Positions 8,482-16,643 of a DNA stretch of 37,999 nucleotides are shown here, piece by piece. The position numbers and the translations under genes were made by a program. Positions within the stretch are counted from its first letter, which is position 1, and every line of letters begins with the position of its first letter. Source of the stretch: JAQVHD01 sp035369485 (GTDB lineage: Bacteria; Patescibacteriota; Minisyncoccia; UBA6257; JAAZHW01); NCBI GenBank assembly GCA_035369485.1, contig DAOSMC010000004.1:1-37999 (forward strand), in the 5' to 3' direction. The notes below the pieces were generated by a model. That model did no database searches and was not told where the DNA came from. It saw only the letters and a list, made by a program, of their open reading frames with translations.

Positions 8482-8528
8482 GAGGGTTAATGAGAATAGA
8501 AGTTTTTTAAGTAAGAAAGGGAGATGGG

Positions 8529-8565
8529 CGCGGCGGTAATTTTCTTTTAGAAAATTACCGCCGCG
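8529..8565. repeat. Long perfect hairpin, GCGGCGG type
   Basis: A 17-bp perfect stem (8529-8545 with 8549-8565) with loop TTT. The outer arm is CGCGGCGG and the inner arm TAATTTTCT. It lies between the divergent S1 and MBL-like genes, so it cannot be a simple terminator for either. Confidence 0.8.
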
Positions 8566-8652
8566 TCGCCGCCTTTCATTTTTTATTTGCAACTTAACTT
8601 CATAAAATTTAAGCGAATTTTCATATTTTTATAACAAAAAATCTTCCAGAAT

Positions 8653-8681
8653 TTGATTTTTTCATTTAAAATTGCTAAAAT
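8653..8681 (+). promoter_or_regulatory. Promoter of the MBL-like gene
   Basis: TTGATT (8653-8658), a 17-nt spacer and TAAAAT (8676-8681), with TGC immediately before the -10 (extended -10). The -10 ends 8 nt before ATG 8690, predicting a leaderless transcript. A possible TTG start at 8672 would lie inside the promoter and is therefore rejected. Confidence 0.65.
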
Positions 8682-8689
8682 TTTCGTAT

Positions 8690-9328
8690 ATGACTATTGA
8701 ATGGTTTGGTGAAGGATGTTTTAAAATTACAGAAACCGGCAACCATTTTTCGATTTTAACTGAGCCACCGACTCGCGAATCAGGTCTAGCTGTACCACGC
8801 CATAAAGTTGATGTGGCGCTTAATGTTTTTTCAGATCTCTCGGATAGTTTGTTCAGTCAGGAAAAGAAAGAGAACTTTGTCATTACTAATGCTGGTGATT
8901 ATGAATTAAAAGGGGTTTTTATTAGAGGCATCCTTTTGAGTGTTAATAAAAGCATTATTAAAAGCGCTTATAAAATAAAAATGGAAGATATCAACATTGG
9001 TTATTTGGGCATGATTAATTCAAAAGAAATAACGCCAGAAGTAGGAAATTTTTTTAGCGATACTGATATTGTTTTGGTGCCCATAGGAGGAGGAGACGTA
9101 ATAGACGCGGCGGAGGCTAAAAACATTATCAAGCAATTAGAGCCCAAAATCGTTATTCCTATGTATTATAAAATTCCAGGGTTGAAAATAAAAAGAGCTG
9201 AGTTAGAAAATTTTTTAAAAAAAATGGAAGTTAAATCAGTAGAAAAAACAGAGCGATTGTTGATTAAATCCAAAGATTTAGAAAATTGGGGAGAAGAAAT
9301 GAAAATTTTTATTGTCAATTCTTTATGA
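8690..9328 (+). CDS. Metallo-beta-lactamase-fold protein, metal site degenerate
   Basis: A 212-residue protein of the UlaG/L-ascorbate-6-P-lactonase-like branch of the MBL fold. The N-terminal TIEWFGEGCFKIT matches the usual I-x-W-x-G-H-x-x-F strand, and VLVPIGGGDVIDAAEA plus PKIVIPMYYK matches the family's VPVGGG...IPMHY region. The metal ligands are gone: the first His is Glu, the HxHxDH motif is absent (DVALNVFSDLSDS in its place), and the late PMHY His is Tyr. It is probably a non-enzymatic or altered-activity paralogue. ATG 8690 is chosen because a promoter lies directly before it. The next gene overlaps by ATGA. Confidence 0.7.
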   Translation: MTIEWFGEGCFKITETGNHFSILTEPPTRESGLAVPRHKVDVALNVFSDLSDSLFSQEKKENFVITNAGDYELKGVFIRGILLSVNKSIIKSAYKIKMEDINIGYLGMINSKEITPEVGNFFSDTDIVLVPIGGGDVIDAAEAKNIIKQLEPKIVIPMYYKIPGLKIKRAELENFLKKMEVKSVEKTERLLIKSKDLENWGEEMKIFIVNSL

Positions 9329-9756
9329 GATCATTTCAAACAATTCAAAATAAATTAAATCAGAAAATACAGGCCTTGCGTTCCCAGCCCTATCAAAAAA
9401 GAGTAGTAATAATGCAAGTTTGTTTAATGGTTATTATTTGTTTGTTGTTTTTAGGTTGGATTTTCAGCGTAAAAAACAATGTTGCTGAAAATCCCGTCAT
9501 TCAAAAAACCCAAGAAGCCACAAAAGAAGAAACAGATAAACCCAACCGTTTTACGATTTTTCAGAAAGGAATAGAGCTGGTCTATCAAGACTATTTGCGT
9601 CCGTTTTTCGGCAAGGTAGGCCAGATTTTATCCGGAGCATTTTCTCAGTTTATTGGTTTGGTAATTGATATTGCCCAGCCGATTAGTTATGGGATGAATC
9701 AATTAATCACTCAATATAAAGCTTACGTGGAGTTAGTTCTTTCGTTAGTAAAATAA
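9325..9756 (+). CDS. Small single-pass membrane protein
   Basis: No family is recognised. The 143 residues have a basic N-terminus (MRSFQTIQNKLNQKIQALRS), one clear transmembrane helix at about 32-52 (VCLMVIICLLFLGWIFSV) and a soluble remainder with an amphipathic stretch (FGKVGQILSGAFSQFIGLVI). The ATG at 9325 overlaps the stop of the MBL-like gene (ATGA), so the pair is translationally coupled, and gyrA follows 6 nt after its stop. An earlier in-frame TTG would push the start well into the upstream gene and is not favoured. Confidence 0.6.
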   Translation: MRSFQTIQNKLNQKIQALRSQPYQKRVVIMQVCLMVIICLLFLGWIFSVKNNVAENPVIQKTQEATKEETDKPNRFTIFQKGIELVYQDYLRPFFGKVGQILSGAFSQFIGLVIDIAQPISYGMNQLITQYKAYVELVLSLVK

Positions 9757-9762
9757 AAAATA

Positions 9763-12285
9763 ATGACCAAAAAATTTAAATCTAAACGTCTCAAAAAAAT
9801 TCAACCATCCAAAATAGACGAAAAACAGAATGAATCTTCTGGGTTGGGAAAGTCAGACCAAATTATTCTTAGAGAAATTACCGAAGAATTAAAAAGTGCT
9901 TACCTTGATTATGCAATGAGTGTTATTATTTCGCGCGCATTGCCGGATGTGCGAGATGGATTAAAGCCTGTGCAAAGACGCATTCTTTATGCAATGTCAG
10001 AAGCAGGTTTTTGGCATAGTAGTAAATTTAGAAAATCAGCAAGTATTGTGGGCGAGGTATTAGGTAAATATCATCCTCATGGTGATGTGCCTGTCTACGA
10101 TGCTTTAGCTCGGATGGCTCAATCTTTTTCTTTGCGCTATCCTTTAATTGAGGGACAAGGCAATTGGGGTTCAATTGATGGGGATCCGCCGGCGGCAATG
10201 CGTTATACAGAAGCGCGTTTGGCTGTTTTGGCAGAGGAAATGCTGAAAGATTTAGATAAAGAAACTGTTCCTTTTCAAGATAATTATGATGGAACGCGCA
10301 AAGAACCATTAGTGTTACCTGCGCGCCTGCCTAATCTTTTAATTAATGGCACTTCAGGAATTGCTGTTGGTATGGCGACAAGTATTCCGCCTCATAATTT
10401 AGGCGAGGTTTGTGATGCGTTAATTTATTTAGTGGATCATCCGAATGCAGAAGTGAAAGATCTGCTTCAACTAATTCAAGGGCCAGATTTTCCTACGGGC
10501 GGAGTAATTTATAATCGTCAATCGCTTGAAGAACTTTATGCCAGCGGTCGTGGAACTATTACAGTACGAGCAACGGTTGAAGTTCAAGAAAGAAAAGCCG
10601 GTCAAGCCGATCTTGTTGTCTCGGATATTCCGTATCAAGTCAACAAAGCCGATCTTTTGGCTAAAATTGCCGAATTAGTGCAAGACAAACGAATTGAGGG
10701 CATTAGAGATATTCGTGATGAATCGGATAAAGAAGGACTTCAAATTACTATTCAATTAAAAAACGATGCCCATCCTCAAAAGGTTTTAAATAACCTTTAT
10801 AAACACACGGATCTCCAAAAGAATTTTCATGTTAATTTTTTAGCTTTGGTTGAAGGCATTCAACCACAGACGCTTTCTCTTAAAGGGCTGCTTGAAGAAT
10901 TTATTAAACACCGCCAGGCCATTGTTTATAAGCGTTCGCAATTTGATCTTAAAAAAGCAAAAGATCGCTTACATATTTTGGAAGGATTACTAAAAGCCTT
11001 AAAAAACATTGATGCGGTTATCAAAACGATTAAAACTTCTAAAAACAGAGACGAAGCCAAAGAAAAATTAATTAAACAATTTAAATTAACCGTTATTCAA
11101 GCCGAAGCAATATTGGAAATGAAGCTGCAAACATTAGTAGGGCTGGAAAGACAAAAAATTGAGGAAGAGGCCAAATTAAAAGAAAAAGAAATTAAAGAGT
11201 TGGAAGAAATTTTAAAAAATCCCAAAAAGATCCTTCAGATTATTAAAGACGAAACATTAGAAATTAAAAAGAAATATGCCGATGACCGTAAAACCAGAGT
11301 ATTAAATATTCCAATAGGCGAATTTAAAGAAGAGGATCTAATACCCGATCAGGAAGTAGTGATTATGATGAGTCAAGATGGCTACATTAAAGCTTTTGAG
11401 CCAGAAATTATTAAAAATCAAAAAAGAGGAGGCAAAGGGATGATAGGATTTGACGTCAAAGAAGAAGATAGAATTCAGCACGTATTATTGGCCAACACTC
11501 ACGACAATTTACTTTTTGCTACTAGTAGCGGAAGAGTTTTTCAATTGCGAGCTTTTGAAATTCCGATGGCTACTCGAACAGCGCGAGGCAGAAGCATTTT
11601 TAATTTCCTCGATTTATCCAAAGAAGATAAAATAGCTGCCATTATGGTTTATCCCAATCAGCAATCAAAAAAAAGCGGATATCTCGTAATGGTGACCAAA
11701 AATGGAATAATGAAAAAAATGAATTTGACTGAATTTGCCAACGTGAGGCGTTCAGGGTTGATTGCTATGAAATTAAAAGAAGGTGATGAGTTGAAAGATG
11801 CCAAAATTGTTGAGCCCAATGATGAAATCATAGTTCTTTCTGCGTATGGTCAAGCCCTGCGATTTCAAGAAAAAGATTTGAGGCCAATGGGAAGAAGCGC
11901 AGCCGGGGTTTTAGGCATCCGTTTGAAAACAGAGAAGGATAACGAAGTGAGGGGCTTTGATGTGATCAAACCAGAATTAAAAGACGGAATGTTGCTGGTG
12001 GTAATGGAAAAAGGATTTGGCAAACGCACTGCTTTAAAAGAATACCGATTACAACATCGTGGAGGGCAAGGAATTAAAACTGCTAAAATTAGCGAAAAAA
12101 CAGGAAAAGTGGTAGCGATTAAAGTGATTGCTAAAGATACTAAACAAGTTTTATTAATTTCGAAAAAGGGGATTTTGATTAAAACGGATTTAGGTAATAT
12201 TTCTCAGCAATCGCGCATTGCTCAGGGGGTGAGAATTATTCGGCTTGATCCAGATGATGTGGTGGCGGGCATTGTAGTTTTGTAG
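9763..12285 (+). CDS. gyrA: DNA gyrase subunit A
   Basis: GyrA is the DNA-breaking subunit of gyrase, which introduces negative supercoils with GyrB. 840 residues is normal. Visible: QRRILYAM at 71-78, the active-site tyrosine Y148 in AAMRYTEARL, the long coiled-coil stretch around 385-500, and a C-terminal beta-pinwheel with the GyrA box QKRGGKG near 554, which separates GyrA from ParC. A lysine-rich N-terminal extension of about 30 residues precedes the core. In the quinolone region HPHGDVPVYD the position matching E. coli Ser83 is Val109, while the Asp87 equivalent D113 is kept. gyrB is not in this window. Confidence 0.96.
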   Translation: MTKKFKSKRLKKIQPSKIDEKQNESSGLGKSDQIILREITEELKSAYLDYAMSVIISRALPDVRDGLKPVQRRILYAMSEAGFWHSSKFRKSASIVGEVLGKYHPHGDVPVYDALARMAQSFSLRYPLIEGQGNWGSIDGDPPAAMRYTEARLAVLAEEMLKDLDKETVPFQDNYDGTRKEPLVLPARLPNLLINGTSGIAVGMATSIPPHNLGEVCDALIYLVDHPNAEVKDLLQLIQGPDFPTGGVIYNRQSLEELYASGRGTITVRATVEVQERKAGQADLVVSDIPYQVNKADLLAKIAELVQDKRIEGIRDIRDESDKEGLQITIQLKNDAHPQKVLNNLYKHTDLQKNFHVNFLALVEGIQPQTLSLKGLLEEFIKHRQAIVYKRSQFDLKKAKDRLHILEGLLKALKNIDAVIKTIKTSKNRDEAKEKLIKQFKLTVIQAEAILEMKLQTLVGLERQKIEEEAKLKEKEIKELEEILKNPKKILQIIKDETLEIKKKYADDRKTRVLNIPIGEFKEEDLIPDQEVVIMMSQDGYIKAFEPEIIKNQKRGGKGMIGFDVKEEDRIQHVLLANTHDNLLFATSSGRVFQLRAFEIPMATRTARGRSIFNFLDLSKEDKIAAIMVYPNQQSKKSGYLVMVTKNGIMKKMNLTEFANVRRSGLIAMKLKEGDELKDAKIVEPNDEIIVLSAYGQALRFQEKDLRPMGRSAAGVLGIRLKTEKDNEVRGFDVIKPELKDGMLLVVMEKGFGKRTALKEYRLQHRGGQGIKTAKISEKTGKVVAIKVIAKDTKQVLLISKKGILIKTDLGNISQQSRIAQGVRIIRLDPDDVVAGIVVL

Positions 12286-12308
12286 TTTTTTTTGATTTGT
12301 GATAAAAT
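12280..12308 (+). promoter_or_regulatory. Promoter overlapping the gyrA stop codon
   Basis: TTGTAG (12280-12285, containing the gyrA stop TAG), a 17-nt spacer, and TAAAAT (12303-12308) preceded by TGA. The -10 ends 8 nt before the methyltransferase ATG at 12317, so a leaderless mRNA is predicted. Confidence 0.6.
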
Positions 12309-12316
12309 AAATTTAT

Positions 12317-12844
12317 ATGGCCCACATCTTTGACCCTAAAAATTTAGTCGCTCAATTAAATCTGGCGCCAGGCTCTGTTGTGGCGGATTTTGGTAGTGGT
12401 AGCGGAATTTTGACATTAGAATTAGCTAAGGCTGTAGGCCCAGAAGGAAAGGTTTTTGCTGTTGATGTAGTGTCTCAACAGTTGGAATCAGTGAAATCTT
12501 TAGCACAAATGCGTGGTATTAATAATATTGAAACACGCTGGGCTAATTTAGAAAAAACGAGCACACTAGATCCAAATAGTTGTGATTGGGTAATAATAGC
12601 CAATTTATTATTTCAAGTTGAAAAAAAATTTCAGCCACGTATTTTCGAAGAAGCATATAAAATATTAAAAACCGAAGGGAAACTGGTTATTATTGACTGG
12701 AAGCCAGAAAGCATATTAGGCCCACCAAAAGAGAATCGTCTAACAATAGAAGAAGTTAAAGAAATGGCTCAAAAAAAGCAATTTAAATTTATGCATACTA
12801 TTGAAATTGACGACACGCATTGGTGTGCTATTTTTCAAAAATAA
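12317..12844 (+). CDS. Class I SAM-dependent methyltransferase
   Basis: A 175-residue Rossmann-fold methyltransferase. Motif I VADFGSGSG (about 24-32) binds S-adenosylmethionine, and the second strand ends in VFAVDVV with the acidic residue that binds the ribose. Motif IV appears as CDWVIIANLLFQV and the following strand as KLVIIDWKP. The layout resembles UbiE/Methyltransf_11-type enzymes, but no substrate can be assigned. The short C-terminal half suggests a minimal single-domain enzyme. It starts just after a promoter and is followed 3 nt later by the solute-binding-protein gene. Confidence 0.85.
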   Translation: MAHIFDPKNLVAQLNLAPGSVVADFGSGSGILTLELAKAVGPEGKVFAVDVVSQQLESVKSLAQMRGINNIETRWANLEKTSTLDPNSCDWVIIANLLFQVEKKFQPRIFEEAYKILKTEGKLVIIDWKPESILGPPKENRLTIEEVKEMAQKKQFKFMHTIEIDDTHWCAIFQK

Positions 12845-12847
12845 AAT

Positions 12848-14140
12848 ATGCCTCAACAAGAGCTAACCAAATCTCAAAAAATTATTTTTATAGTGATCGC
12901 TATTATTATTTTAATGGTGGTATTAATGTTACTCGGCGTTATTCCTGGATTAAAATCTAAAGAGAAAGAAAAAACTTCGGAAATGCCAGCCATTACATTA
13001 GAATTTTGGGGTATTGATAATCCGGACGCCTTCAAGGGCGTTTTAGAAGGATATAAGGCTGTTTACCCTAACGTCACAATTAATTATCAGCAAATTGATG
13101 AAGTTGGTTACGAAAGCAAACTGCTGAATGCTTTAGCTGCTCAAAAAGGTCCGGATGTTCTTATGATTAAACACAATTGGGTTCCTAAACATTTAGATAA
13201 ATTATATCCGTCAGGCGTTTTGCTAAAAGATTTGAAAGCCGGTTTTGTTGATGTTGTAGCGGACGATCTTTATTATCAAGGAAAAGTTTGGGCTTTACCT
13301 TTATATGTGGATACTTTGGCTCTTTATTACAATAAAGATTTTTTCAATACAGCTGGCATTGTAATGCCGCCAGTGACTTGGGATGAATTTGTAAAAGATG
13401 CCCAGCTGCTTACTAAAAAAAATAGCAGTGGCGAAATTCTGCAAGCCGGTGCGGCACTAGGTACGGTTAATAATATCAAAAATGCAGTTGATATCGTTTT
13501 ACTTTTAATGCTACATAATAATCAAAAAATTGTTGATGAAAATGGCAGAGGGATTTTTGATACTGCGAATGGTGTCAATGCTGTTAATTTTTATTTAAGT
13601 TTTGCTAATCCAGCAAGTCCTAATTATTCATGGAGTACACATTTTCCTAATGCGACCGAAGTTTTTGCTCAAAATAGGTTGGCAATGATGATTGATTATA
13701 GTTCAGCAATTTCAACACTCAATGCCTTGAACGCCTATCTTAATTATGGCATAGCGCCCTTACCTCAGCCTGCAAATACTATTACCAAACAAAATTACGC
13801 TGATTACTGGGCTTTTACAGTTTCAGCTACCTCAAAACACCCTCAACAAGCTTGGGATTTTATTTATTATCTTGTGGACAAGGGAGCGGTAGAATATTTA
13901 AATAGCACCTTGCGGCCAGCAGCTAATCGAGTGTTGATTCAAGCGTGCAAAAATGATGAAAAATTGGGGGTTTTTTGTGAGCAAGCCCTTACAGCAAAAA
14001 CGTGGTTGCAATTTAATCCGGAAGAGAATACAAATATTTTAAAAAATATGTTAGAATCTATTTTAGATGGTCGAGCCACGCCGCTCACAGCTTTGCGCGA
14101 AGCTGCTCAGCGGATTAATCGTAGTGCTAATCAATTTTAA
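12848..14140 (+). CDS. Extracellular solute-binding protein (family 1), membrane-anchored
   Basis: A 430-residue periplasmic-binding-protein-like protein similar to sugar-binding components of ABC importers. An N-terminal hydrophobic helix (about 12-33, IIFIVIAIIILMVVLMLLG) anchors it, with no lipobox Cys. The family pattern is visible in ITLEFWGID, YPNVTINYQQID, GPDVLMIKHNWV, KVWALPLYVDTLALYYNKD and AAQKGPD. The C-terminus has the usual AWDFIYYLV segment. No ABC permease or ATPase gene is near. Instead it ends in a one-base overlap (TAATG) with a string of small pilin-like genes, so it may act as a surface receptor rather than a classic transporter subunit. Confidence 0.85.
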   Translation: MPQQELTKSQKIIFIVIAIIILMVVLMLLGVIPGLKSKEKEKTSEMPAITLEFWGIDNPDAFKGVLEGYKAVYPNVTINYQQIDEVGYESKLLNALAAQKGPDVLMIKHNWVPKHLDKLYPSGVLLKDLKAGFVDVVADDLYYQGKVWALPLYVDTLALYYNKDFFNTAGIVMPPVTWDEFVKDAQLLTKKNSSGEILQAGAALGTVNNIKNAVDIVLLLMLHNNQKIVDENGRGIFDTANGVNAVNFYLSFANPASPNYSWSTHFPNATEVFAQNRLAMMIDYSSAISTLNALNAYLNYGIAPLPQPANTITKQNYADYWAFTVSATSKHPQQAWDFIYYLVDKGAVEYLNSTLRPAANRVLIQACKNDEKLGVFCEQALTAKTWLQFNPEENTNILKNMLESILDGRATPLTALREAAQRINRSANQF

Positions 14141-14637
14141 TGAAATTTTTTTCTAGATACTCTTTTGTAGGAGCAATAATGGAAGGCATTATATTGTTAA
14201 TGGCTAGTTTTTATTTAAGCAATTATGCTTTAGCTCAGCAAGTAACTCAAGTTGTTCCTTCGCCAGTACCTGCACCGGTAACGGTGACTGTAGAAAAAAC
14301 AGGTGACGGGTTGCTTAGCGGGGTAGCAACGACATGTAGAGAAGCTGGTCAATGTACTTTTGGTCATATTCTTATTGTGATAACAAACATTTTTCATTTG
14401 TTAAGACAGATTGCTTTTTATGCAGCTATAGGATTTGGTCTTTATGGTGGTATCCGGATGATTGTTTCTCAAGGTAAGCCCGAAGGTGTTAAGGCAGGCC
14501 AGAAGATTATTGAGGCGGCTTTTATTGGTTTGATTATTGCTTATGGCGCGAGTTTTATTATTAATATTGTTTGTACCATTCTTCTTGGTTACCCGCTAAC
14601 TTTAGGTAATATTCTTAATGCTAATTGGATTAGATAA
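14140..14637 (+). CDS. TrbC/VirB2-like small membrane protein
   Basis: 165 residues with an N-terminal signal-like helix (GIILLMASFYLSNYALA, likely cleaved after ALA), a Pro/Val-rich stretch (VVPSPVPAPVTVTV), then two hydrophobic helices (about 83-108 and 127-150) separated by a short loop, GKPEGVKAGQKIIEAAF. Two helices with a charged turn containing G-K/P...KA is the layout of VirB2/TrbC-type pilin subunits of type IV secretion systems. Two cysteines flank the loop before the first helix (TTCREAGQCTF). It is the first of five related genes in a row (14140-16392). Confidence 0.6.
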   Translation: MKFFSRYSFVGAIMEGIILLMASFYLSNYALAQQVTQVVPSPVPAPVTVTVEKTGDGLLSGVATTCREAGQCTFGHILIVITNIFHLLRQIAFYAAIGFGLYGGIRMIVSQGKPEGVKAGQKIIEAAFIGLIIAYGASFIINIVCTILLGYPLTLGNILNANWIR

Positions 14638-14641
14638 TTCT

Positions 14642-15229
14642 ATGTTTTTTTCCTATTCTCAAAAGAAAAAAAATAACTTGACGAAACTATTTTTATTTTC
14701 TACACTATTAGTAGCAATAATTTTGATAACATCAGACGCATCAGCTCAATTAGTCAGTCCTATCAAGGCTAAAACTATAGGAGGGTTGATGCAGCAAATA
14801 GTCCAATGGATTCTTAATCTAGCCGTGCCGCTTAGCGCTGTAATGACTATTTGGGGGGCAGTTTTATTGATGACAGCCGGTGGAAATCCTCAAAAAGTTA
14901 AACAAGCACAGAATGCTTTGGGATGGGCTATGGGTGGTTTGGTTGTAGTAATGTTGATTGAAGGATTATTCGGTTTTGGTAAAGATTTAATTGCTAATGC
15001 CTCCTCTTTAACTCAATTGATTAACACGATTCAGCAATACCTTTTGTTGATTGTCGGTCCTTTGTCTTTGGTAATGTATTTCTACAGCGCCTTTTTAATG
15101 AGCACGAGCAATATAGAAAGCATTAAAAAAGCCAAATCAATTTTAATTTGGACAACCGTTGCTGTTGCTATTATTAGTATTTTTTCGGTCGCTAATCTTA
15201 TTAATTTAATTAATCAACTTGCAAAATAA
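14642..15229 (+). CDS. Duplicated pilin-like (VirB2/TrbC-type) membrane protein
   Basis: 195 residues: a lysine-rich start (MFFSYSQKKKNNLTKLF), a signal-peptide-like helix with a likely cleavage after SDASA, and then two successive modules of paired helices. The first has the turn TAGGNPQKVKQAQNALGWA (about 80-100) and the second has SNIESIKKAKSILIW (about 158-172). The same two-helix unit occurs once in the neighbouring proteins, so this gene looks like an internal duplication. An ATG at 14618 would overlap the upstream gene by 20 nt. 14642 is preferred because it gives a normal signal peptide. The function is inferred only from the pattern and cluster. Confidence 0.55.
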   Translation: MFFSYSQKKKNNLTKLFLFSTLLVAIILITSDASAQLVSPIKAKTIGGLMQQIVQWILNLAVPLSAVMTIWGAVLLMTAGGNPQKVKQAQNALGWAMGGLVVVMLIEGLFGFGKDLIANASSLTQLINTIQQYLLLIVGPLSLVMYFYSAFLMSTSNIESIKKAKSILIWTTVAVAIISIFSVANLINLINQLAK

Positions 15230-15230
15230 T

Positions 15231-15584
15231 ATGATAATCAAAAAATTTTTACCGGGTATTATAATGATTATTGTTGGGCTATCTTTAATATCGCCGGTTT
15301 TGGCTCAACAAAATCAACTAGCGACAAGCAGTATTCGCATTAGCGGCGTGCAAGACATCATTAAAATTATCAACAACATTGCCAAGTGGATGTATACCAT
15401 TCTTTTGGCGCTAGTGGTGATTTTTGTTCTCGTAGCAGCTTTTACTTTTCTTACAGCTGGTGGCAAAACAGAGAATGTGAAAAAAGCTCGTAATCAAATT
15501 ATGTATGCTGTTATTGCACTAGTGGTGGCGTTATTGGCGTTTAGCATTAACACAATTATTACCAATATTTTATTAGCGAAATAA
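15231..15584 (+). CDS. Pilin-like (VirB2/TrbC-type) membrane protein
   Basis: 117 residues: a signal peptide (MIIKKFLPGIIMIIVGLSL, likely cleaved after SPVLA), a short soluble N-terminus, then two hydrophobic helices (about 52-76 and 90-113) joined by the turn TAGGKTENVKKARNQIMYA. Size and layout match the two following genes, although sequence identity is moderate. ATG 15231 directly follows the previous stop (TAATATG). An in-frame TTG at 15219 lies inside the upstream gene and is less likely. Confidence 0.6.
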   Translation: MIIKKFLPGIIMIIVGLSLISPVLAQQNQLATSSIRISGVQDIIKIINNIAKWMYTILLALVVIFVLVAAFTFLTAGGKTENVKKARNQIMYAVIALVVALLAFSINTIITNILLAK

Positions 15585-15632
15585 TAGGTTATTATAATAT
15601 AAAGGTCTATAATAAAAAATTAAAATAATTAA

Positions 15633-15986
15633 ATGAAACAAATTATTACAATTTTTCTCTTAATAGCATCAATGAGTTTTACTATAGGTGGCTTGGTGAG
15701 TGCTCAGGTGTATACAAATCTGCAGGAGCCTCCTGCTCCTCGTGATTTACACACTTGGATGGGGACGGTTAACACAATTGCTCAATGGATTTACACGATT
15801 GTTTTAGTAGCAGCTGTTATTTTGGGTTTAATAGCCGCTTTCTCTTATATTACGGCTGCTGGTGATAGCAATAAAGTTAAAACTGCTAATAACATGCTTA
15901 TTTATGCTGCGATTGCTGTAGTTATTGCTATTCTTGCCTTTAGTATTACCAAAATTGTTGGAGGTTTGTTAGGCACTCCAATATAG
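15633..15986 (+). CDS. Pilin-like membrane protein, copy 1 of a duplicated pair
   Basis: 117 residues: a signal peptide (likely cleaved after LVSA), a short Pro-rich mature N-terminus (QVYTNLQEPPAPRD) and two hydrophobic helices around the turn TAAGDSNKVKTANNMLIYA. This resembles VirB2/TrbC-type pilins. From 15765 to the stop it matches the next gene at 220 of 222 nucleotides (offset 406), while the signal peptide and first mature residues differ. Both genes are preceded by AAAGGTC and an AT-rich -10-like stretch, so each may have its own promoter. Confidence 0.65.
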   Translation: MKQIITIFLLIASMSFTIGGLVSAQVYTNLQEPPAPRDLHTWMGTVNTIAQWIYTIVLVAAVILGLIAAFSYITAAGDSNKVKTANNMLIYAAIAVVIAILAFSITKIVGGLLGTPI

Positions 15987-16038
15987 GATTAATTAAAAAA
16001 TATTAAATTATTCCTAAAGGTCGATAAAATAAATTATA

Positions 16039-16392
16039 ATGAAAAAATTTTTTGCTATTGTTTCGTTATTAGCGGTCGTTTCTTTAACGTTTGGAAGTGT
16101 AGTTAGCGCGCAGGTGTATACAGGGCCTGCTAATTTGCCTACGCCTCAGAATTTACCCACCTGGATGGAGACGGTTAACACAATTGCTCGATGGATTTAC
16201 ACGATTGTTTTAGTAGCAGCTGTTATTTTGGGTTTAATAGCCGCTTTCTCTTATATTACGGCTGCTGGTGATAGCAATAAAGTTAAAACTGCTAATAACA
16301 TGCTTATTTATGCTGCGATTGCTGTAGTTATTGCTATTCTTGCCTTTAGTATTACCAAAATTGTTGGAGGTTTGTTAGGCGCTCCAATATAG
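16039..16392 (+). CDS. Pilin-like membrane protein, copy 2 of a duplicated pair
   Basis: 117 residues with the same design as the preceding gene: signal peptide MKKFFAIVSLLAVVSLTFG cleaved near VVSA, mature start QVYTGPANLPTPQN, then the paired-helix core. Only Q-to-R and T-to-A changes distinguish the last 74 residues from copy 1. A TAAAAT at 16025-16030 ends 8 nt before the ATG, again suggesting a leaderless message. The cluster ends just downstream at a strong terminator. Whether the pair forms a surface fibre or a secretion channel cannot be told from this window, which has no VirB4/VirD4-type ATPase. Confidence 0.65.
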   Translation: MKKFFAIVSLLAVVSLTFGSVVSAQVYTGPANLPTPQNLPTWMETVNTIARWIYTIVLVAAVILGLIAAFSYITAAGDSNKVKTANNMLIYAAIAVVIAILAFSITKIVGGLLGAPI

Positions 16393-16415
16393 AATTAATG
16401 GCGATATTTTCTAAA

Positions 16416-16445
16416 TTTAAAACTAGCCTTTAGGCTAGTTTTAAA
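16416..16445 (+). terminator. Terminator of the pilin-like cluster
   Basis: A 13-bp perfect stem (16416-16428 with 16433-16445; arm TTTAAAACTAGCC, loop TTTA) 23 nt after the last pilin-like stop. Its T-rich 3' arm supports a rho-independent terminator. Confidence 0.8.
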
Positions 16446-16552
16446 TTATATTAAAATTTGCGTTAAAAAGAGATTGGCTATGATTAAGTTTAATATATTT
16501 TTTGGTTTTTGGTTAGAAAGACGTGTTTAGCCCCGCTTTTTTGAATGAAGAG

Positions 16553-16583
16553 ATTGCAGAAATTTTCTAAAAGAAAATTTCTG
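16553..16583. repeat. Perfect hairpin with AAATTTTC core
   Basis: A 13-bp stem (16553-16565 with 16571-16583; arm TGCAGAAATTTTC, loop TAAAA). Its inner part resembles the GCGGCGG hairpins elsewhere in the window but the outer arm differs. Confidence 0.7.
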
Positions 16584-16643
16584 CAGTATCTCAGTATTTA
16601 TTTTATACCCTTTATTTTTTAACTTCGTTTTAGTGCTCTTTTA

